This document shows positions 12,187-27,000 of a stretch of 64,000 nucleotides of DNA, one piece after another (the first letter of the stretch is position 1; the number at the start of each line of letters is the position of its first letter). The DNA comes from Prostheceraeus crozeri. Its lineage: Eukaryota; Platyhelminthes; Polycladida; Euryleptidae. The stretch spans positions 186,001-250,000 of the forward strand of contig CAJQUW010001718.1 of the NCBI GenBank assembly GCA_907163375.1. Reading direction: 5' to 3'. Position numbers and translations under genes: made by a program. Below the pieces are notes generated by a model, which saw nothing but the letters and a program-made list of their open reading frames with translations, did no database searches and was not told the DNA's origin.

Positions 12187-15100
12187 CTATGTTATTTACA
12201 TTTACTGGTAAATCCAATTTACGTGCAAGTGCCCGGTGCCGGTAGACACATGCGGTAGGATTTATTTATAAAATTTCAGGCGCACAGTGTAACGATGTGT
12301 TTTCAGTTGTCATTCGGAGATGCTTTAAGCTGCGCCATAGCTGCTGTCTTCATTTTGTATAAAAACGCATTTCATCTCGTTCGTAGATTCTGTCATTTTT
12401 CCATTGCTAGAGGGTCTGGACCTGAAGCATGCGGTAATTGTTCCTTGTCGTGCAAAGCCGTTTTTGGAAAGATGCATGGAAAATAGACCTTCATGAGGGA
12501 GAAGATTCTTATTTCGTCAGATAGTGATCTTTCACAACTTGATTGCTTTTAACGGAATGGAAATTGGTTCAATTTCTCTGCATGAAGCAGGTTCGCACTG
12601 CAAGAATCAAATTCGCGGAGACTTTTTCTTAACTAAGAATAGAGAACGTACCAATCAGAAAAGGTCAACAACAGCCTTATTGTCCATCACTATTGTAGAC
12701 TCTATACAGTAAAAGACGCTGAATCGACAAATAAGTCATGAAATCATCCCATGGATCTAGTGATAATCGTGTCAGGAAAGAAAACAGCAAGTTATCTTGC
12801 ATCAGTTAGAATTGTAGTTTATTCGTCAATGACATATCTATTAGCTGAGATTCTCAGTACAGTCGACGTTTTGTACAAAATAATTATTCTCGACGTTTTG
12901 AAATCGAGAAACCTTGACATTTATGAACGCACATAATTTCAATTAGATATAGACGGATCAAATGATGCAGAATGATGCTCCCCAATATGGTCTGCCTTCA
13001 TCAGCATGATCTTTGGTTTCTAATCTATTACATTATAACTAGTCATTTTACTCAGTCTGTTACCAAATGATGTGATCCATTGTTCATGTATTGCCTTGAC
13101 AAGAATGAGTGGAAGGCCTCGGCAACTCGTGCTATTTTTTTATACCTAACTATTATATCATATAAGATGAGCGCTTTGATCTCAAAATTCTCAAGCATAC
13201 CTATAATGCTGTTGTAAAACCTAATCTTTTGCAGTCGATGACTCAATGACATCGATTAAAATTGAAGTGTCCACTAATAAATTGATCAATATAAGATTGG
13301 TTAATGTTCAGACTCGAATGATCTCAAAAAGCCATTGTCTTTCCGAAACCACATACATTTGCTATGGTCTTACCAGTGCATGTAGTTGGTAAGTTAGTAC
13401 ATTAGTAGTGCAATCTCGTACATGAAAAGTTACATCAATCATTGCTTCATTTGCAGTTAATGAGGCATGGCAACAATCGCCTAAGTCAAGTATTGAAATC
13501 ACGCGTAATTAGCTACAATAAAGTAAGGAGATATGTCTGAAGGGAATATACATGTATTTTAGTTTCAGTTCTCTTCCAGGACACACTAAATCCTGATGAG
13601 ACTCCATAGATATATTTGGTGCTGTCGTTAAGGAGATGCAGGCTGAGATTTTACACTTGAGACACCTGCAGGCATACACAGCATCACAGAAGATAAATTG
13701 TCGGAAAAGCTTGGAACTGTAGCCTCCTTCTCGCATTCAGATTTCACTTATGTTGATCTCAATAGATTCAAGTGTAAAACGGACGGTCAATGACTACAGT
13801 GAAGCTATTAGTAGATGCTCATTTCAAGCATTGGCCAATCTCACTGTAACTGTACCTCTTGTAACAGATGCATTCGTATCAACCCCTGTTGAGGGTCTTC
13901 TGAGAGGACTTGTATTGTCTGTGATGAGGGGCGGCCACATGGAGCCATTCTAATCCTGATGCAACAAACGTTCTAGCTGTCCATCACTTTGACGACATAA
14001 GACAGTCGAAAGTCAATCAAAGACTGCATGGTCAAGCGAGACAACACCTTGGGTGACAGTCAAGTTAACAATGACACTATGTGACCTGACTGCTAGAACA
14101 TCTGTTCCCTAAAGAACTGTTGTTCCCCTTTTGAACTGCTCACTTTGTCTGTCATTAATTTCACCTCAATGCACAGAGAACGCTGTGAGATGACAGATTT
14201 TCGCCATGTATCCAATGATCAAGGATTGCCAAAAATTAATTGAGAGCTTTGAAGCATGAGATTGTTCCAATCAATTTGAATACACAAAATATCGCCATCA
14301 TTTTGATGGAATTTTATTTGGTAGACCACTGAGCGCTTTCGCGGCCTCTCTTCATGAAGAATACGGCCGTAATGACAAACAGAGATGTACAAACAGAGAC
14401 TGTAATGACAGAACAGAGATACACAGAATGTCACAAACACAACGAATACTTAATCAATAGAGACACAGAGATCTACAAGCCACTGACATGACGTCATGCA
14501 GGTAGAAACGAAGCAGAGGGCACATAACTCACATTGCAAAATAAGATGCAGAAAAATAAAGTGTAAATAAGATAAAAAGGGACGGAAAATCATAATGACA
14601 AAAGTAAAAAAAGTCATCAAGGCAAAGACAAAACATGTTTGAGTTCCTTTTGAACACAAACTAACGGACGGAGGTGAGAGATGTAAAGAGACTCTAACAT
14701 AGGCAAAGTAAAAGAAAAGCGAGGAACACTTGATAGTGAAAACTAGGAGGAGAACATATTGCCTCTAAAGTATTAAAACATAAAAAGTGGAAGGCCTAGT
14801 TAGCCTGTCACGTTAGCGATATAGCCTACTTTCATGCCCAGGAAATTTCTAAGACCATGAGTTGTTTATTGCTGTGTTAAACAAATCTTGGATCAAGTAA
14901 ATTAATAGTTAATGCTATCAAGTTACAGAAACTGTTCGAATTTTGGATTCCAATTTCAATAAGTTAATTTCTTTGCCCATTTAAATTGCAATCAATTACT
15001 GAAAATCTCTGCCAATGATTCAAGTTTTTCACATGAAATGCATTGGTATTTCGTGTTGCAACCAATTTACTTCATTTTGCAGGCAGCTGATCTTTGCCAT

Positions 15101-15624
15101 GATATCATCACTGCCGTTATAAAAACTGCCAACACGATTAACAGTAAAATATGCAGAAGCGAACAACAGTATTTGATCAAATTGAACTTCTATTTCAGGG
15201 AAGCCAAAAAGCCGCCAATCCTGCTGTGAAATGTAGAACTTTGAAGAATCTTGACTTTTCTTCCACATCCATAAAACTGGCAAGAAGCACAAAAACATAA
15301 AAGACCGTCTTCTTAAACGTACTCAAGGTTCCTCTGTCAAGCTCTATATATCCAAATTCAATTGAAATCAATTCGTGAAGTGATGCATTTCAACAAGCAA
15401 TATTAGCCTTTGTAAAATCATTTGAAAAAACTGATGTCGATTCCTCATGACTTTGTTCATGAAGTTTTGTTCATTTCATGAAGTGACATAGCACACTTGA
15501 ATGTTCCCCCATAATTTAAAGTCATGGTCGGCCCCCTTTCTTTTCATTTTTTTGCTCGGTTCGCACAACGACTGATCAGTGTCAGTTGCTCACCTTGGCA
15601 TTCGAATGTCCAGCACATAAGCAA
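12187..15624. other. Unassigned DNA
   Basis: I see no supported gene. A 67-codon frame at 13750-13953 and several others show no domain. The stretch 14355-14420 has loose repetition of ACAGAGA-type words. Confidence 0.4.
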
Positions 15625-15833
15625 TGTTAACATCCAACTTTTTTTCACCCTTATTTACCCAGGACAATGCACGGGGTGAGAAAGACTTCACATGCTGACG
15701 GCTCTCGCCATATAAGTGCTAATATCCTGTGAGAATGAGAGCGGTGGTTCCTCCGCAGACGGACAGACTTGAACCATAGACCCTCTGCACCAGCGTATCA
15801 CATTGCGGTCTCTTCCAACTGCGCTATCCTACC
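15625..15833 (-). repeat. tRNA-derived SINE (family 2)
   Basis: On the minus strand the head reads GGTAGGATAGCGCAGTTGGA, containing a near-consensus Pol III A box (TAGCGCAGTTGG). About 45 bases on comes a B box, GGTTCAAGTCTG. A non-tRNA body follows and ends near an A-rich stretch (GTGAAAAAAAGTTGG). The head is tRNA-like in box spacing, but the body and the lack of a cloverleaf argue for a SINE rather than a tRNA gene. It differs from SINE families 1 and 3. Confidence 0.65.
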
Positions 15834-18800
15834 GCATTTATTGATTTTGGTGGAACTCCAACGAAAAAGTACTGACTCAATTCTCCTTTGACCAATATCC
15901 GATTGCACCCACAGACATCCACAATCCACACAGTTAGCTTCGACAAACATGTATCAACTTAGGCAAGCATTATTACTTCACATTTCAATGCAATGTCCAA
16001 GCCTGACTCGCACATCACAAGTTCATGCTCATTTTCGTGTTCTTCCATTCGTTCGAGCTCGCAACCGAAATGAGTTGAAGCTCAGATAAAAGAATCAGAA
16101 CATTTAGATGAAGACGATCAGGCAATTTTGTATGTGAACTTCAGACCGATAATAACGGTCCTCAAAAGTATGCAAGTGTGATTCCATGATTTTTGTTCTC
16201 CAGGTGAATCAGTCAACTACACGAGCAGTTCTGACTTGGAAATTCAAATTTACTCCAAATTTGGTTTGATGTGTTCTTTGGTTGGACATTGTGAAGCACC
16301 AGATGATATCTAGTACAAAACCACTCATTGTTTTCGCATCGGTCCACTTGTGTGCTCAGCTGCCAAAACGAACGGTCTTCAAAAACGCCATCACAATCCC
16401 ATTATGAAAAGCGTTGAGATTATTGCTCTATCAATTTAAAGAGCATTTTATGAGATCTTCAGCCGTTCGCTTTTGTAAATATAATTAATCAGCAAGCTAA
16501 AGAGACAAAAATTAATGAGAATCGCTAGAAACCTATAACGTAACGTCTCTGCCTTTTTGTTTTCATAAGCTTTGTAAGGGAGTATTCAAGATTACACTTC
16601 ATAAAGAATGCATTTCAGCGATCAAATCATTGCCAGTTGGGTGAGAGGCGGTGCCACTTCACGTAATTTGAGATTGACAGAAAGTGTCTGCAATATCCTG
16701 GCCAGAAATTTGCGTTTTCATGTTCCTTTGTTCCTCCTATTCGTGTCGAGTGCATTTTTTACTCAACAGCTGCATAGAAGTCGCATTTTGGCGTCACCTT
16801 GGAAGAATAAAACGGGGAACGCGAATTCCATATTAATGCCGCTCTATTGCGGTACTGAGTCTAATTTGCATTCTGGCGCCTTCTCGACAGTTGACAAAAC
16901 TCGAGTGCTGAAAACAGGAGAATCTGAAGGAGACGCCAATCATTGATCGTGATCCTGAAATGCGTTTCTACCTTGGAATAGAGATGAACACTGATCGAAT
17001 AAATTCAAGCGGCAAACTAGTTGACTTTGGACTTGCTTAGCCAAGTCGAGTTGCAGCAAGGCAGCTTAAACCGAATAATCTTATCTTACCGAATAATCGT
17101 GATTTGAGCACAAGAAACATTGAAAAAACATGTAACAGTATTGACAAACACTCCCTTGGAAAGCCTCAAAATCAAGTGCGGGTATATAACAGAAATGTTA
17201 TAGTGATACTCAAACCATGTAATATATAATGAGTAGATTGGCATCATCAAGATGCAATGCATCCAAATTTGGCTAATTATTTATTGAAAGAGGAGTACCA
17301 CAGTGATGTGTTTGTTCCCTCTATTGTTCAATATATAAAGGGACGAGGTCTTAGAAGAAATCTCTAGCAGCCTCAGAGCAGAATAATAAGCTATCTGCAG
17401 ACTTTAGACTACTCAGAAACTCTTTGAAAAAAGGATCACTGCGTTTGAGGTTTGCTGACTACAGACGAATCCTGAAAATACGTTGGACATCAATGCCTAG
17501 CAGCGAAGTGATGCGAAGGATCAGTGTTAAAACAATCACGCTCTTAATATCCATCTTGTGAACGAAGGCCATCTACATGCTGCCAGTCTTTCGGCAGAGA
17601 AGAAGCTTCGCTGGATGATGCAGAGCAGCTGGAAGAAGACGTGTAGAAGATCACTGGAAGCAGAGATGTTCATCATAATATCATGATGGCAGAAAATGGT
17701 GCACAGTGAAAGAAACTCATTGACCGCCATTCAATGTGTTGAAATGAACCGTCAACGATCGACATCGGTCATCCATCAGACGAGGAGACGTTCTAGGAAA
17801 CAACAAAAACCTATAATTCTGTCAAAATTTCAGCGGGAAAATAAATTGCCTCGGACATTTGATGGCATATTTAGGCCTACTGTGGCAAAATATTTCCCGG
17901 CCAAAATTTGACAGGAGCGTAGATTTCATCTCAAGAAATTTTTGCATCAAGAAATCCTACCGGGAGCCAGATTTTGCCGAAAACTACCAGCAGACTCACC
18001 TTCAAGCCAACCTTCAGTTCATGGAACAACATCTGCGGTCTCCCTGTTCATTGCCAACTTAAGCATCCCAAAAACATCCATACAACATGGCATTTAAGGA
18101 CTTGTAGGAAATTCGCGTCAGTTAGCTTCTTGTGACAAATTATGCATTATCATGTCAAATGTATTGCTGTTTGAGAGTCGCCTCACAACTCTTGTCAGCT
18201 CCACTTTTGTAAATATAATAGAAGCATCTGCAATTTGTAGAATTCATTCGCTTATATGATCGACAAATGTCACAATTTTGAAATGTTGCTCGCCACATTT
18301 ACATATTCTGATGTCGACTTAAAAATGCCATTTTGAGCATGACAACAATTTTTACTAAACTTATAACAGTATTTAGATATGAAAACACAGTGCATCGAAC
18401 CTAATAAGAATTGTAGATAGAGTAAATCCCTTCATGGTTCAGTTAAAACAACAGCTCAATGAAGGGACAGATTCCCAAATATAGAACATCATACTCAAAA
18501 GGGCATTTTTGATACCACGTTGCGAGTTATCGAAACAGCATAAATCACTCAGCAACTGTAGACGGGAAATCCAATGTACATGAATTTCTTTATCTTAAAG
18601 GAAGCTTAAACACGCGAATTTATCTTCTTTTTCTATTCACTACAATTCATCAAAGAGATAAGAATTTGAAAGACTTTATTGACTGATGAAAACAAATAGC
18701 TTTAAGAGAAATTTTCATTTGTCGTCAATCATTTTTTTCTAAATGAGTCTAACCAAAATATGTCCATTAACTGGATAATATTTCAATTTGAAGTTGTTGG

Positions 18801-20770
18801 CAAACTAATTGTGTCCTTGCCGAACATAAAATAATAATTGAATGCCAAGACTACGGAATCATCTTCGTATTTATGAGAACATCGGCATTATCATATTTTA
18901 TCAGAATTACCGACTTTTCGTGCTTGGTGCAGGGATGTTGTTTTCATTAATGAAATATGTGTGAATGAATAGTGCATACATCCACATTAAATTGAGATCT
19001 ATTTATGTATATTTTGATCAATCGCTTGCATTTTTTACGCAAAGGACATGGGTTACACCTAAAACCGTCACTCAATGCATTGGAAAACACTTTATTTCCA
19101 GTCTATTGGTGGATATTGACTGACCAGTGACCATGCTGTATATGCTGTCATGTTTTAGCGTCAATTGACCATAATCCGTCATGTCCTTGGATACTATGAC
19201 AAATCAAATTCCATTTACGTCGCAATAATAACTAATTTATGAAAGAGAAACAAATAAAAATTGCCTATGTAAACTTTTTTGAAGACGTTTTTCTTGGTTG
19301 CGGATCGGAAGGCCTATTCCTTAAACGACAATTTCTGTAAAAAGAGGAAATCACAAGCTTCGTTTTCCTAATTGTTCAGACGCTACACTTACGAGACGAA
19401 TAGCATAGCCTTACCAATAAAATAGAACTTGGAATTTGAATACGTGTAATTGAATATTTCATCCACTATGTGCACGAGCGCTCTAATGCACGGATACCTG
19501 TGGACACGTGCATATGAAATTTTGTACTTAGATAATATCAGTAGCAGAAATAAATACGCATATCCTTGTGACGTCTTCAGCGTAACTAGTACTGAAGTCT
19601 GAATCAGTATTCTTTGCACATAGATTTTCACAGATGTTATGTTCGACGATCAACAACGCGGAGGCAAAAAAGGATGAGCTCTTCAAACGCAATATTTATC
19701 CGCGATGTTCTCACTCACAGTAAAATGAGGTACAAGATCGAAATCGAAAATAATTCAAAATACAAGTGTATTCTTAGGAAACGTTCAGAGCCTTAGGTTA
19801 TTTCCTTTTCATTTGGTAATAAATCTACAACAGTCATGGCCGCATGAGGAAGCCACTCTCTAACTCCTAGCAAGTATATTAGTGACACACTGGACACTAC
19901 ATTTCCTTTGTTATTTCATATTCTCTATTGTTTTCTGAAATTCCTAATAGTCATCAATTAGATAATTCACTGATAATGACCCTTAGCATATGAAAAAATG
20001 TGCATGTCCTTTAAGTAAAAGAATTTCGTGAGGCATGCAGGACTTTATTCTATCAGTCTTCGCTATCGTGTCAAACTGATGCCCACTTTCACTTGTAGAT
20101 CAGCCGAAGAGAATCGGATGTTCGTCAATGATAACTATACAATGAGCACTTTTGCATTCTCGTCTATAAATCCACTAATAAGACTCACTTCTTAAAACCT
20201 GTTGTAATAATCGAAAACATCATGATTATAGGATGATAATTACTCATGCAGACTTGAGGGTTTCACACTTTGTGCTGTCCGTTAACTAAATGACACGCAA
20301 GATTAGCCACACCCAGAGAATAAGACGCGTGAGCCTTTGAATGACTAGAAGAGTTTCGTATTCACGCAGCTGTCATGAGAATAAAGAACGTGAGATACTT
20401 GTAAAAGTGTGCAAAATAGCTCATTTCAAAGACAGGGAGTTTTAATTCTGAAATACTGTTCATGCTGACCTTATCCATACAAGGCTCTGAGGCGCCTCGA
20501 TATCTTTCCTTGACTTTCACAGCAATGCTGCGAATCACATGAAATTCGCAGCACAACCTGAGATGGGAACTTTCCAGCGGTAGCATTGATTTTCTTTATT
20601 TTTCTCATCTTGGACCTATAAACAACAATTCAAAATTTAAAACAAAATTTGACAAATTTTTAAATGCCTTGGAATTTTGCCTAAAAGGATCTTTATGGTT
20701 GCTATTTACAATGCCGCATTGTTAAAAATACTGAGAAGCTGCAAAAAGATTGTTAAGATTGATTGTACTT
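15834..20770. other. Unassigned DNA
   Basis: I see no recognised gene. A 112-codon frame at 16608-16946 (+) has one hydrophobic stretch but no domain or splice context I can support. Confidence 0.4.
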
Positions 20771-21137
20771 GGAATATGGAATGCGGATTTCCTCCAAAAG
20801 CAACTGTAAAAAATGTTACTATTCCAAGAAAACTGTTGAGTTCAGACAAGACGTTCGCAGACTTCAGGCTGCTATCTTCTAATCTATTGGTCGGATGGAA
20901 TAACTTCATCGACAACATTGAATCTTCGAATCTGAAGGAGTCGCGGCGATCAATGAACTCAAGAATACACAGCAATCTGCCAGAGATGAAGAAGATCCGC
21001 TATTCAATCAATTGATAAAATATTTATATCCACTCAATGTAGTCATGACAATCCAATGGGCTTAGTCACTTAGTGCTTCATTTTACTTCTAGTTAATCGA
21101 AGCATTGAAATAATCTAATTCTCATGTACATTCTGTG
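20771..21137 (+). mobile_element. Diverged relative of hAT family R1 (partial)
   Basis: The stretch around 20920-21000 shares CTTCGAATCTGAAGGAGTCG, CACAGCAATCTGC and the following GATGAAG context with the R1 copies. The distal end AATCTAATTCT...CTGTGG near 21110-21138 resembles the R1 terminus with about 10 extra bases. In one frame it reads like protein (EFFESEGVAAINELKNTQQS), hinting that it is closer to the coding ancestor than the other copies. The 5' boundary is not visible. Confidence 0.45.
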
Positions 21138-21428
21138 GCTGATTGATTTTTCTAATGCACTTGATTTTCCATTTCCTTATTATCATCTAGAAATTGCTTC
21201 TTACTTGTATAGGTTGATTTACAGGGAAGATTTGCATATACCAATAAGTCTTAGTATAGGATGCTGTTTCCTCTATTATACAAGTGACAGTGATGAGAAT
21301 AAAAAACGATAAAAATCAGGGAAACACTCGCAGTTTGTAGCCCAAGTGCGTTAGATGCAAAATTAACATTAAGAGGATCGATCTAAGCAATCAAAAATTC
21401 CGGAGAATCCAAATCATTCTCATCCCTG

Positions 21429-21600
21429 GATGATGATGATGATGATGATGACAATCTTTATTGCTTCATTACAAGGAATCGGTGAACACTTACAAAATGC
21501 AATGACATATGCTTTGAAAGTAAAGAATTTCATGAAAGGTACCACAAACTATTTGTATAAGAAGAAGCAATAAACACCAAAGGTAATGAATGACCATCCT
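21429..21600 (-). mobile_element. Possible LINE 3' end with (ATC)n tail
   Basis: On the minus strand CAATAAAGATTGTC leads directly into about seven ATC repeats (21430-21452). A polyadenylation-like AATAAA followed by a trinucleotide microsatellite is a common LINE 3' terminus. Upstream sequence shows no clear reverse transcriptase, so the element is heavily truncated or the resemblance is coincidental. Confidence 0.35.
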
Positions 21601-23799
21601 CAGTATCTCTAATAAAGAGTTTGAAAATCTCATTGAATTCGAACGTGGAGGATACGAGGTTTTTGGCGCAGCACGAGTACTTAAAGGTTGCCGCACGCTA
21701 GTGCAAAACATCGAATTTGAAGTTACAGCAGACACAAGTTTTTCACATGATTTGTTAACAGAACACAACCATGAATTGTTATCTGAATACTGAATGCCAA
21801 TAATACGGAAAACACGTTTTTCAACACGTAAAAATTAATTTAAAAGATATTTAGGCGCATTGCAAAAACAGGGAAATCCGTAAGTCATAACAGATCGTAA
21901 GAAGGCATCAAAACCAGAACGTGAAAGATTGTAAATGATGCAAATGCTTTCATATCTCTGGATGCATGATAAATTGTTTTGCTGCTGATGAAATGAACAT
22001 ATTGCATCAATCTGACCTCCTAAGCAGTCAGGAAAGACAGGTCAAATCTATTTGAGTTGATGCTCAAAATCAATCTCAGTTTCGAGTTGAGCAGTCGTGG
22101 AGAACGCACCTGACCCTCAACGGTCATTCTCATTTCCTGATGAAAGTCGGATTAACGCATCATCTTCTCGGAGAAGGGACAAACTTTCTCTCACACCACG
22201 TTGGTGAAACTTTCATATTGTCTTCATCGCAACTCGAATAAGATACTTGAACCCTCATCAGTGACAGTCTAGGGACGATCGTCTTGCGTCAAGAGATCTT
22301 CAAAAACTTTCGGACAAAATCAAACTACAAGAAATCTGTCATACGCTTGACATCTGACATTTGAGGCATCATGTCTCTTTGACGCCGAACGTAACTTTGA
22401 AGCTAATTAACGGAAGAAAACTGTCGTTTGATGAGCAGAAATTGAAACCGCAACTACTGCCGATCTGATTGCGCGGAAATTCTCGTGTATTTTAGCGGTT
22501 GTGGATTTATCATTGCAAGGTAGACCCTATACCAGTCCAGGAATTGATAGAAGGTCAACGGAGTTCCTTCTACGCCTGCTTCGTTCTGAGGCTGAGGACG
22601 AATTCTCATACGATGATGAAAGTCTTCCTAGTAGCCATTTATAATAGAATATAATAAAGCTTACTAATTTAAATTATTGATTGAAGCAGTCCTGATGAGA
22701 ACTGTTGGCGTTCTCCAATCCGCAAGTGTACAAATGCAATGCTACTGTAACCATTGGATTAATCAGTTCTTAAAAGAACACAAAGGAGCTTTCTCGTGGC
22801 AACGAATTAAAATTGATCAGCTTTGGCCCAATATCTGGTAAAAGTGGAAATCTTAAGACTTGTAATACAACTCATTCTTGCTGTTAAGATACTAATACCA
22901 TAGATTCCAAACACTGCCGTATGCACGTTCAAAACAGACGTCTAATATACTGTACCGACTACAGATGCTGATAGTGGAAATAGAATAGGACAATGGTCAC
23001 CATAGGTTAAGGAAATTAAAAATGGATATTATAAAACAGCAGGAAACCGATGAATAAATATTGGAAAAGGGGAGGTAAAATATGGAAATACAACGATGCT
23101 GCTACAACGATTACAAGTGAACTATATCTGACACTACACAAAGTGGAAAGTGGATAATGGAGGTAAACAATAGAACTACAATGACACTCTACTACACCAA
23201 AAGCAATGAAACTATACACACTATACCTAAGACTACACATGGAAAATACTATTTCTTCACTTGACTTTGTTATCGCCAGTTTCTTCATCCGTCTATAGTA
23301 CTTTATGTAATTCCACATTTCTTCATTTGAATTACAATACATCGACCACTATTTCAGCTACCGATTACTTCAGTTACCGAGGACGAAGACATGCGTTACC
23401 AGAAACCAGGCAAATTATCTTTCACGAATTAATACTAAATCCTTCGAATGCTCCGAATGAAGTAGAATCCGTCCACACCAAATACAGTTACGATATTACC
23501 GTGCCTACCCACATCTTAATGAAGTCTTGAATGATAATTGTTTGAAATCATAGTAAAAATATCAGTAATTGACACAGAAATCATCAGTGGCAGACTGAAG
23601 GTTTTAAAGTCATGTTCTGTTAATGTCTTCAAACAAACACATTGTGCGAAGAAGATCACCTGCAATGTTTGCAACATGCTATTCGCAAGCTTTCTACTCT
23701 GCATTTTCATGTCATATTACTTCGACTACAATTATTGGTAGTATTCGAAGTATTCGCATACTCTCTCTTAAAGTGTTTATAGAACAAGACGTCTCTTTT
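21601..23799. other. Unassigned DNA
   Basis: A 67-codon frame at 21590-21793 (+) and a 108-codon frame at 23016-23342 (-) are present. Neither has a recognisable domain. Confidence 0.4.
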
Positions 23800-24007
23800 G
23801 AAATCGTCTTGCTTTAACTTTGCCTTAACGTCATTACTCCACCATACAGGGGGCTTGGACGGTGCTGACACAGTCAGACTTTTCTGCAGCGATGTGATAC
23901 TTTTTAGTCCGGATGCCCTTCCTGCCGATTCCACTGACACTTTCGGGGCTCGACCTCTAGACAGAAGGATCGCTAGGCCAGGCACTTAACGACTGTGCCA
24001 CGGAGAA
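23800..24007 (-). repeat. tRNA-derived SINE (family 3)
   Basis: Read on the minus strand from about 24007: CTCCGTGGCACAGTCGTTAA holds a good A box (TGGCACAGTCGTT). GAGGTCGAGCCCCG, about 45 bases later, is a B box. The GC-rich body includes GGCAGGAAGGGCATCCGG, a phrase I associate with tRNA SINE bodies in aquatic animals, and then CCGTCCAAGCCCCC. The GC content is far above the flanks. The 3' limit is approximate. A 92-codon minus frame across it is a by-product of the repeat, not a gene. Confidence 0.7.
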
Positions 24008-27000
24008 CACCTCCCTATAATTGTGTCTTATTACTATAAAACACATGCAGTCATATTACTCAGTATTCTGCCGAAGTTGAATATTCAAACACTTACGCAA
24101 GATTGTTTCTTTGCTATAAAATGCTAAGAAGACAGGAATTTCCACAAGGATGTGCTACTTTCAAATCAATGCCAATTCTATTTGAGAGAGCCTTTCCTAA
24201 ATAGGGCCATAAAATTGCGCAGCATCTTCAATATTAGATCTCTTGACATATTTACAAACCCCTGGCTCCCAGAAATCAATCCAAAAAATCTGTCATTTCT
24301 AACTCCTTCGATAAGGACGCAATCGGAAACGGCATCAATTAAAGGTCAGAGAAAAAAGTGCCAGCAGTATTTTCTTCTCACAGATGCCGACGAACAGGAT
24401 GCCAAGATAATTTCGCGTGACCTCGGTCAGGGAAGATGAAACTGAAGTGGATTGACATCCGGCAAATTTGAATGATATTGCAAAAAATATGTAATGATGA
24501 CATCAATGAGGTCATTCAGCTCTAGCTCGAGGCTACCGCCGCGATTGTCCGCAGGCAACGAGAAATGCAATCATGGCAATTGACTTTATGTTTCCATACT
24601 CGCCAATTCCGACAAAGTCTTAATGGCGCCAACTTTTTGCCGTTAACATGGTGAAATGATTGGACAAATAACCAATTATTAGAACTCTACAATGCAACTT
24701 CCTGACGATGGTAAACGGCTATTTTGCCAAAGCTTTGAAGCGAAGGAATCATTCTATTGTTGTTAGGATTCAAAGCTCGTTAGAGAAATGGATAAATATC
24801 ATCATAACGTTCGTGAAAGTGACCTCAATCCAAGGACGCAGGACAACAAGCGGTCTCGCATCTCACAGCCGATTTCGCTGACCTTAAATATGAGACGGAA
24901 AATAGGAGGATAAGAACTTTGAGTTTTGAATTAGCGTGCATGTTACGAGGACTCGCATCCAACTGGGACAAGTAGTCTTTCAAGGTAAATCCGCTATCTG
25001 CAGAGGTGACTCTTATTGGACTAACTATCTTGAAAACTGAACAGATACCAAAAATGAACGCTTCATTATTTTACACGAAAATGCCTCGTCAACATTTCTA
25101 AGAACACACAATAGATGTAGTTCTCTTCAATATCTGCGTCAGCAAGAAAATGATTTTGTTGAATAAATTAGTTGAAATGTAAAAAATTGAGTGAATGCAT
25201 TGAAATACAATCCTCCTGGCTATCCCATACATAGCTCACCTTTCCGTAGTAGTAGACTTATGACTTTTTTTAACTATCCTGTGGTAATCAGTCATTTACC
25301 TATAATGTAATAGATGCGTAAACCAAAATGTAATGATCTTGCTGCATAAAACTCAATCAATTTGGTAGACTTTTTTAGATTGCGGTGCCAGAATTTTTGC
25401 CTTGCTGATGCAAATTCAATTTTTTGATTAAGAAAAAACTATATTAGTTATCAGCCGTCTAATCATCCCAATTTCATCGCCATCTTGATTAAAATAGACA
25501 TCCCTACTTCAGATGGCTGACGGAGTCACATTCATAATTTATAGTCTACCTGCTCTACTGGCGGTTAAATAATGTCTCCATTCATGCTTATAGCACTCGG
25601 CATTCCGCTAACTTCACAGAATGAACAGTCATCAACGATTCCCTTGAAATTAGGATCTGTCCGATTGTCAAGGATGTCTTAATTTACAGAGACATTTGTT
25701 GCCCATCATCGTAATTCCCTTCTGTAATTGATATAACCAAATTTTCTGATGTTTGCTGTGCAGAATTCGTCTAATCAACACCTCTACATTCGTCATTAAT
25801 ATCTGTCTCCACTAGCCATGGTCAGTCTATGATCTGTCTACGCAGAATTGGAATGAAAAAGACAGATGTCGTTCGCAACCGTCACTGATGATGACAAAAC
25901 CGCCGGTGTAACCAATTCGAAGACTCATCGGACGCTAACATCAGAAGCTGAACAAACATTTTAACGTTTTCCAGTGAATGGTAACCGCTCGCAAAGATGG
26001 GAGGACAGTGCGGATTTTTACTGACGATTAATATACCGGAGACGTTGTACTTAGACCACCCGATCGGAGGCCAGCAGTCTTGCAAGGATCAGATGCATCT
26101 GAGGTTTTAATTATGCTTCAGCCAGATGTAATATCTAGCACGGTTGTCCTTATGGAAGGCCATGTCGAAGATGGTAATCCGATTCTCAACTCATTTCCAA
26201 CGCCATTTCATGTGAAGATAGTATTTCTACACTATTTATAACGACAAGCATTGGTAGAAGACTAGCTGCACATGGTAGAGGTGTTTCTTCATTGGGACAG
26301 GTTTCTTAATGACATTAAAATGAAGCTGAACATGCAGTTTTATCAGCAGATGTGGTGAAATACTTAGGCTATGTTCACTGGATTTCGCCCAGTCTGAGTA
26401 TTAATTTGAAATTAACTTTGAGAGTCTCTAAATCGTGGGAAGCGCAGGTTGTAATGACATGAAAACTTCTGCAGATGCTTCGGTATCGAATCTATTGATT
26501 AGACATAATATTTTCGTCACCCGTGAAATAGAGTCCTACGGAGTTCATACTGTACATAAAAGCAAATTATTTCTCATTTTATCCTATCTGATTGTCGGCT
26601 AAAAACGTACTGACTAAGTTCACCTATCAAAACAAAATGAACTTAAACCGCATGTTTTACGGAAATAACCTAATATGACCTTTGTCAGTATAAATGATGA
26701 TGCATGCGATGTAAAAGAGATGTCGACAAGATTTTGGATGAACTCATTGTAATATCATCCACAAGTACATTCAATTATTTTCTACCGAGAGATAGAGTCA
26801 TACTGTCTCAACAAAGGCCGGGAACAGTAGAAATATTCTCATTGTTTCCAGTGGTTTTTCAGGAGAAATGAAACAATTTATCACATTATCAACCGGTCAA
26901 AACCTGCATTGTTAATAAAGTGGAGCACAAACAAGAAATTATGAAATAGAATTATTTTGAATAAGAATAGCGTTTAGAACATCAGGCGAAATTTATTGAA

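Noticed and set aside
16608-16946. 112-codon plus-strand ORF as a gene
   Set aside because: It has a hydrophobic stretch but no domain, no convincing start context and no splice sites. It is expected by chance in 64 kb.
23707-23985. LINE-like frame with PPVWWSNDVKAKLKQ
   Set aside because: The frame overlaps SINE family 3. The SINE explains the sequence better.
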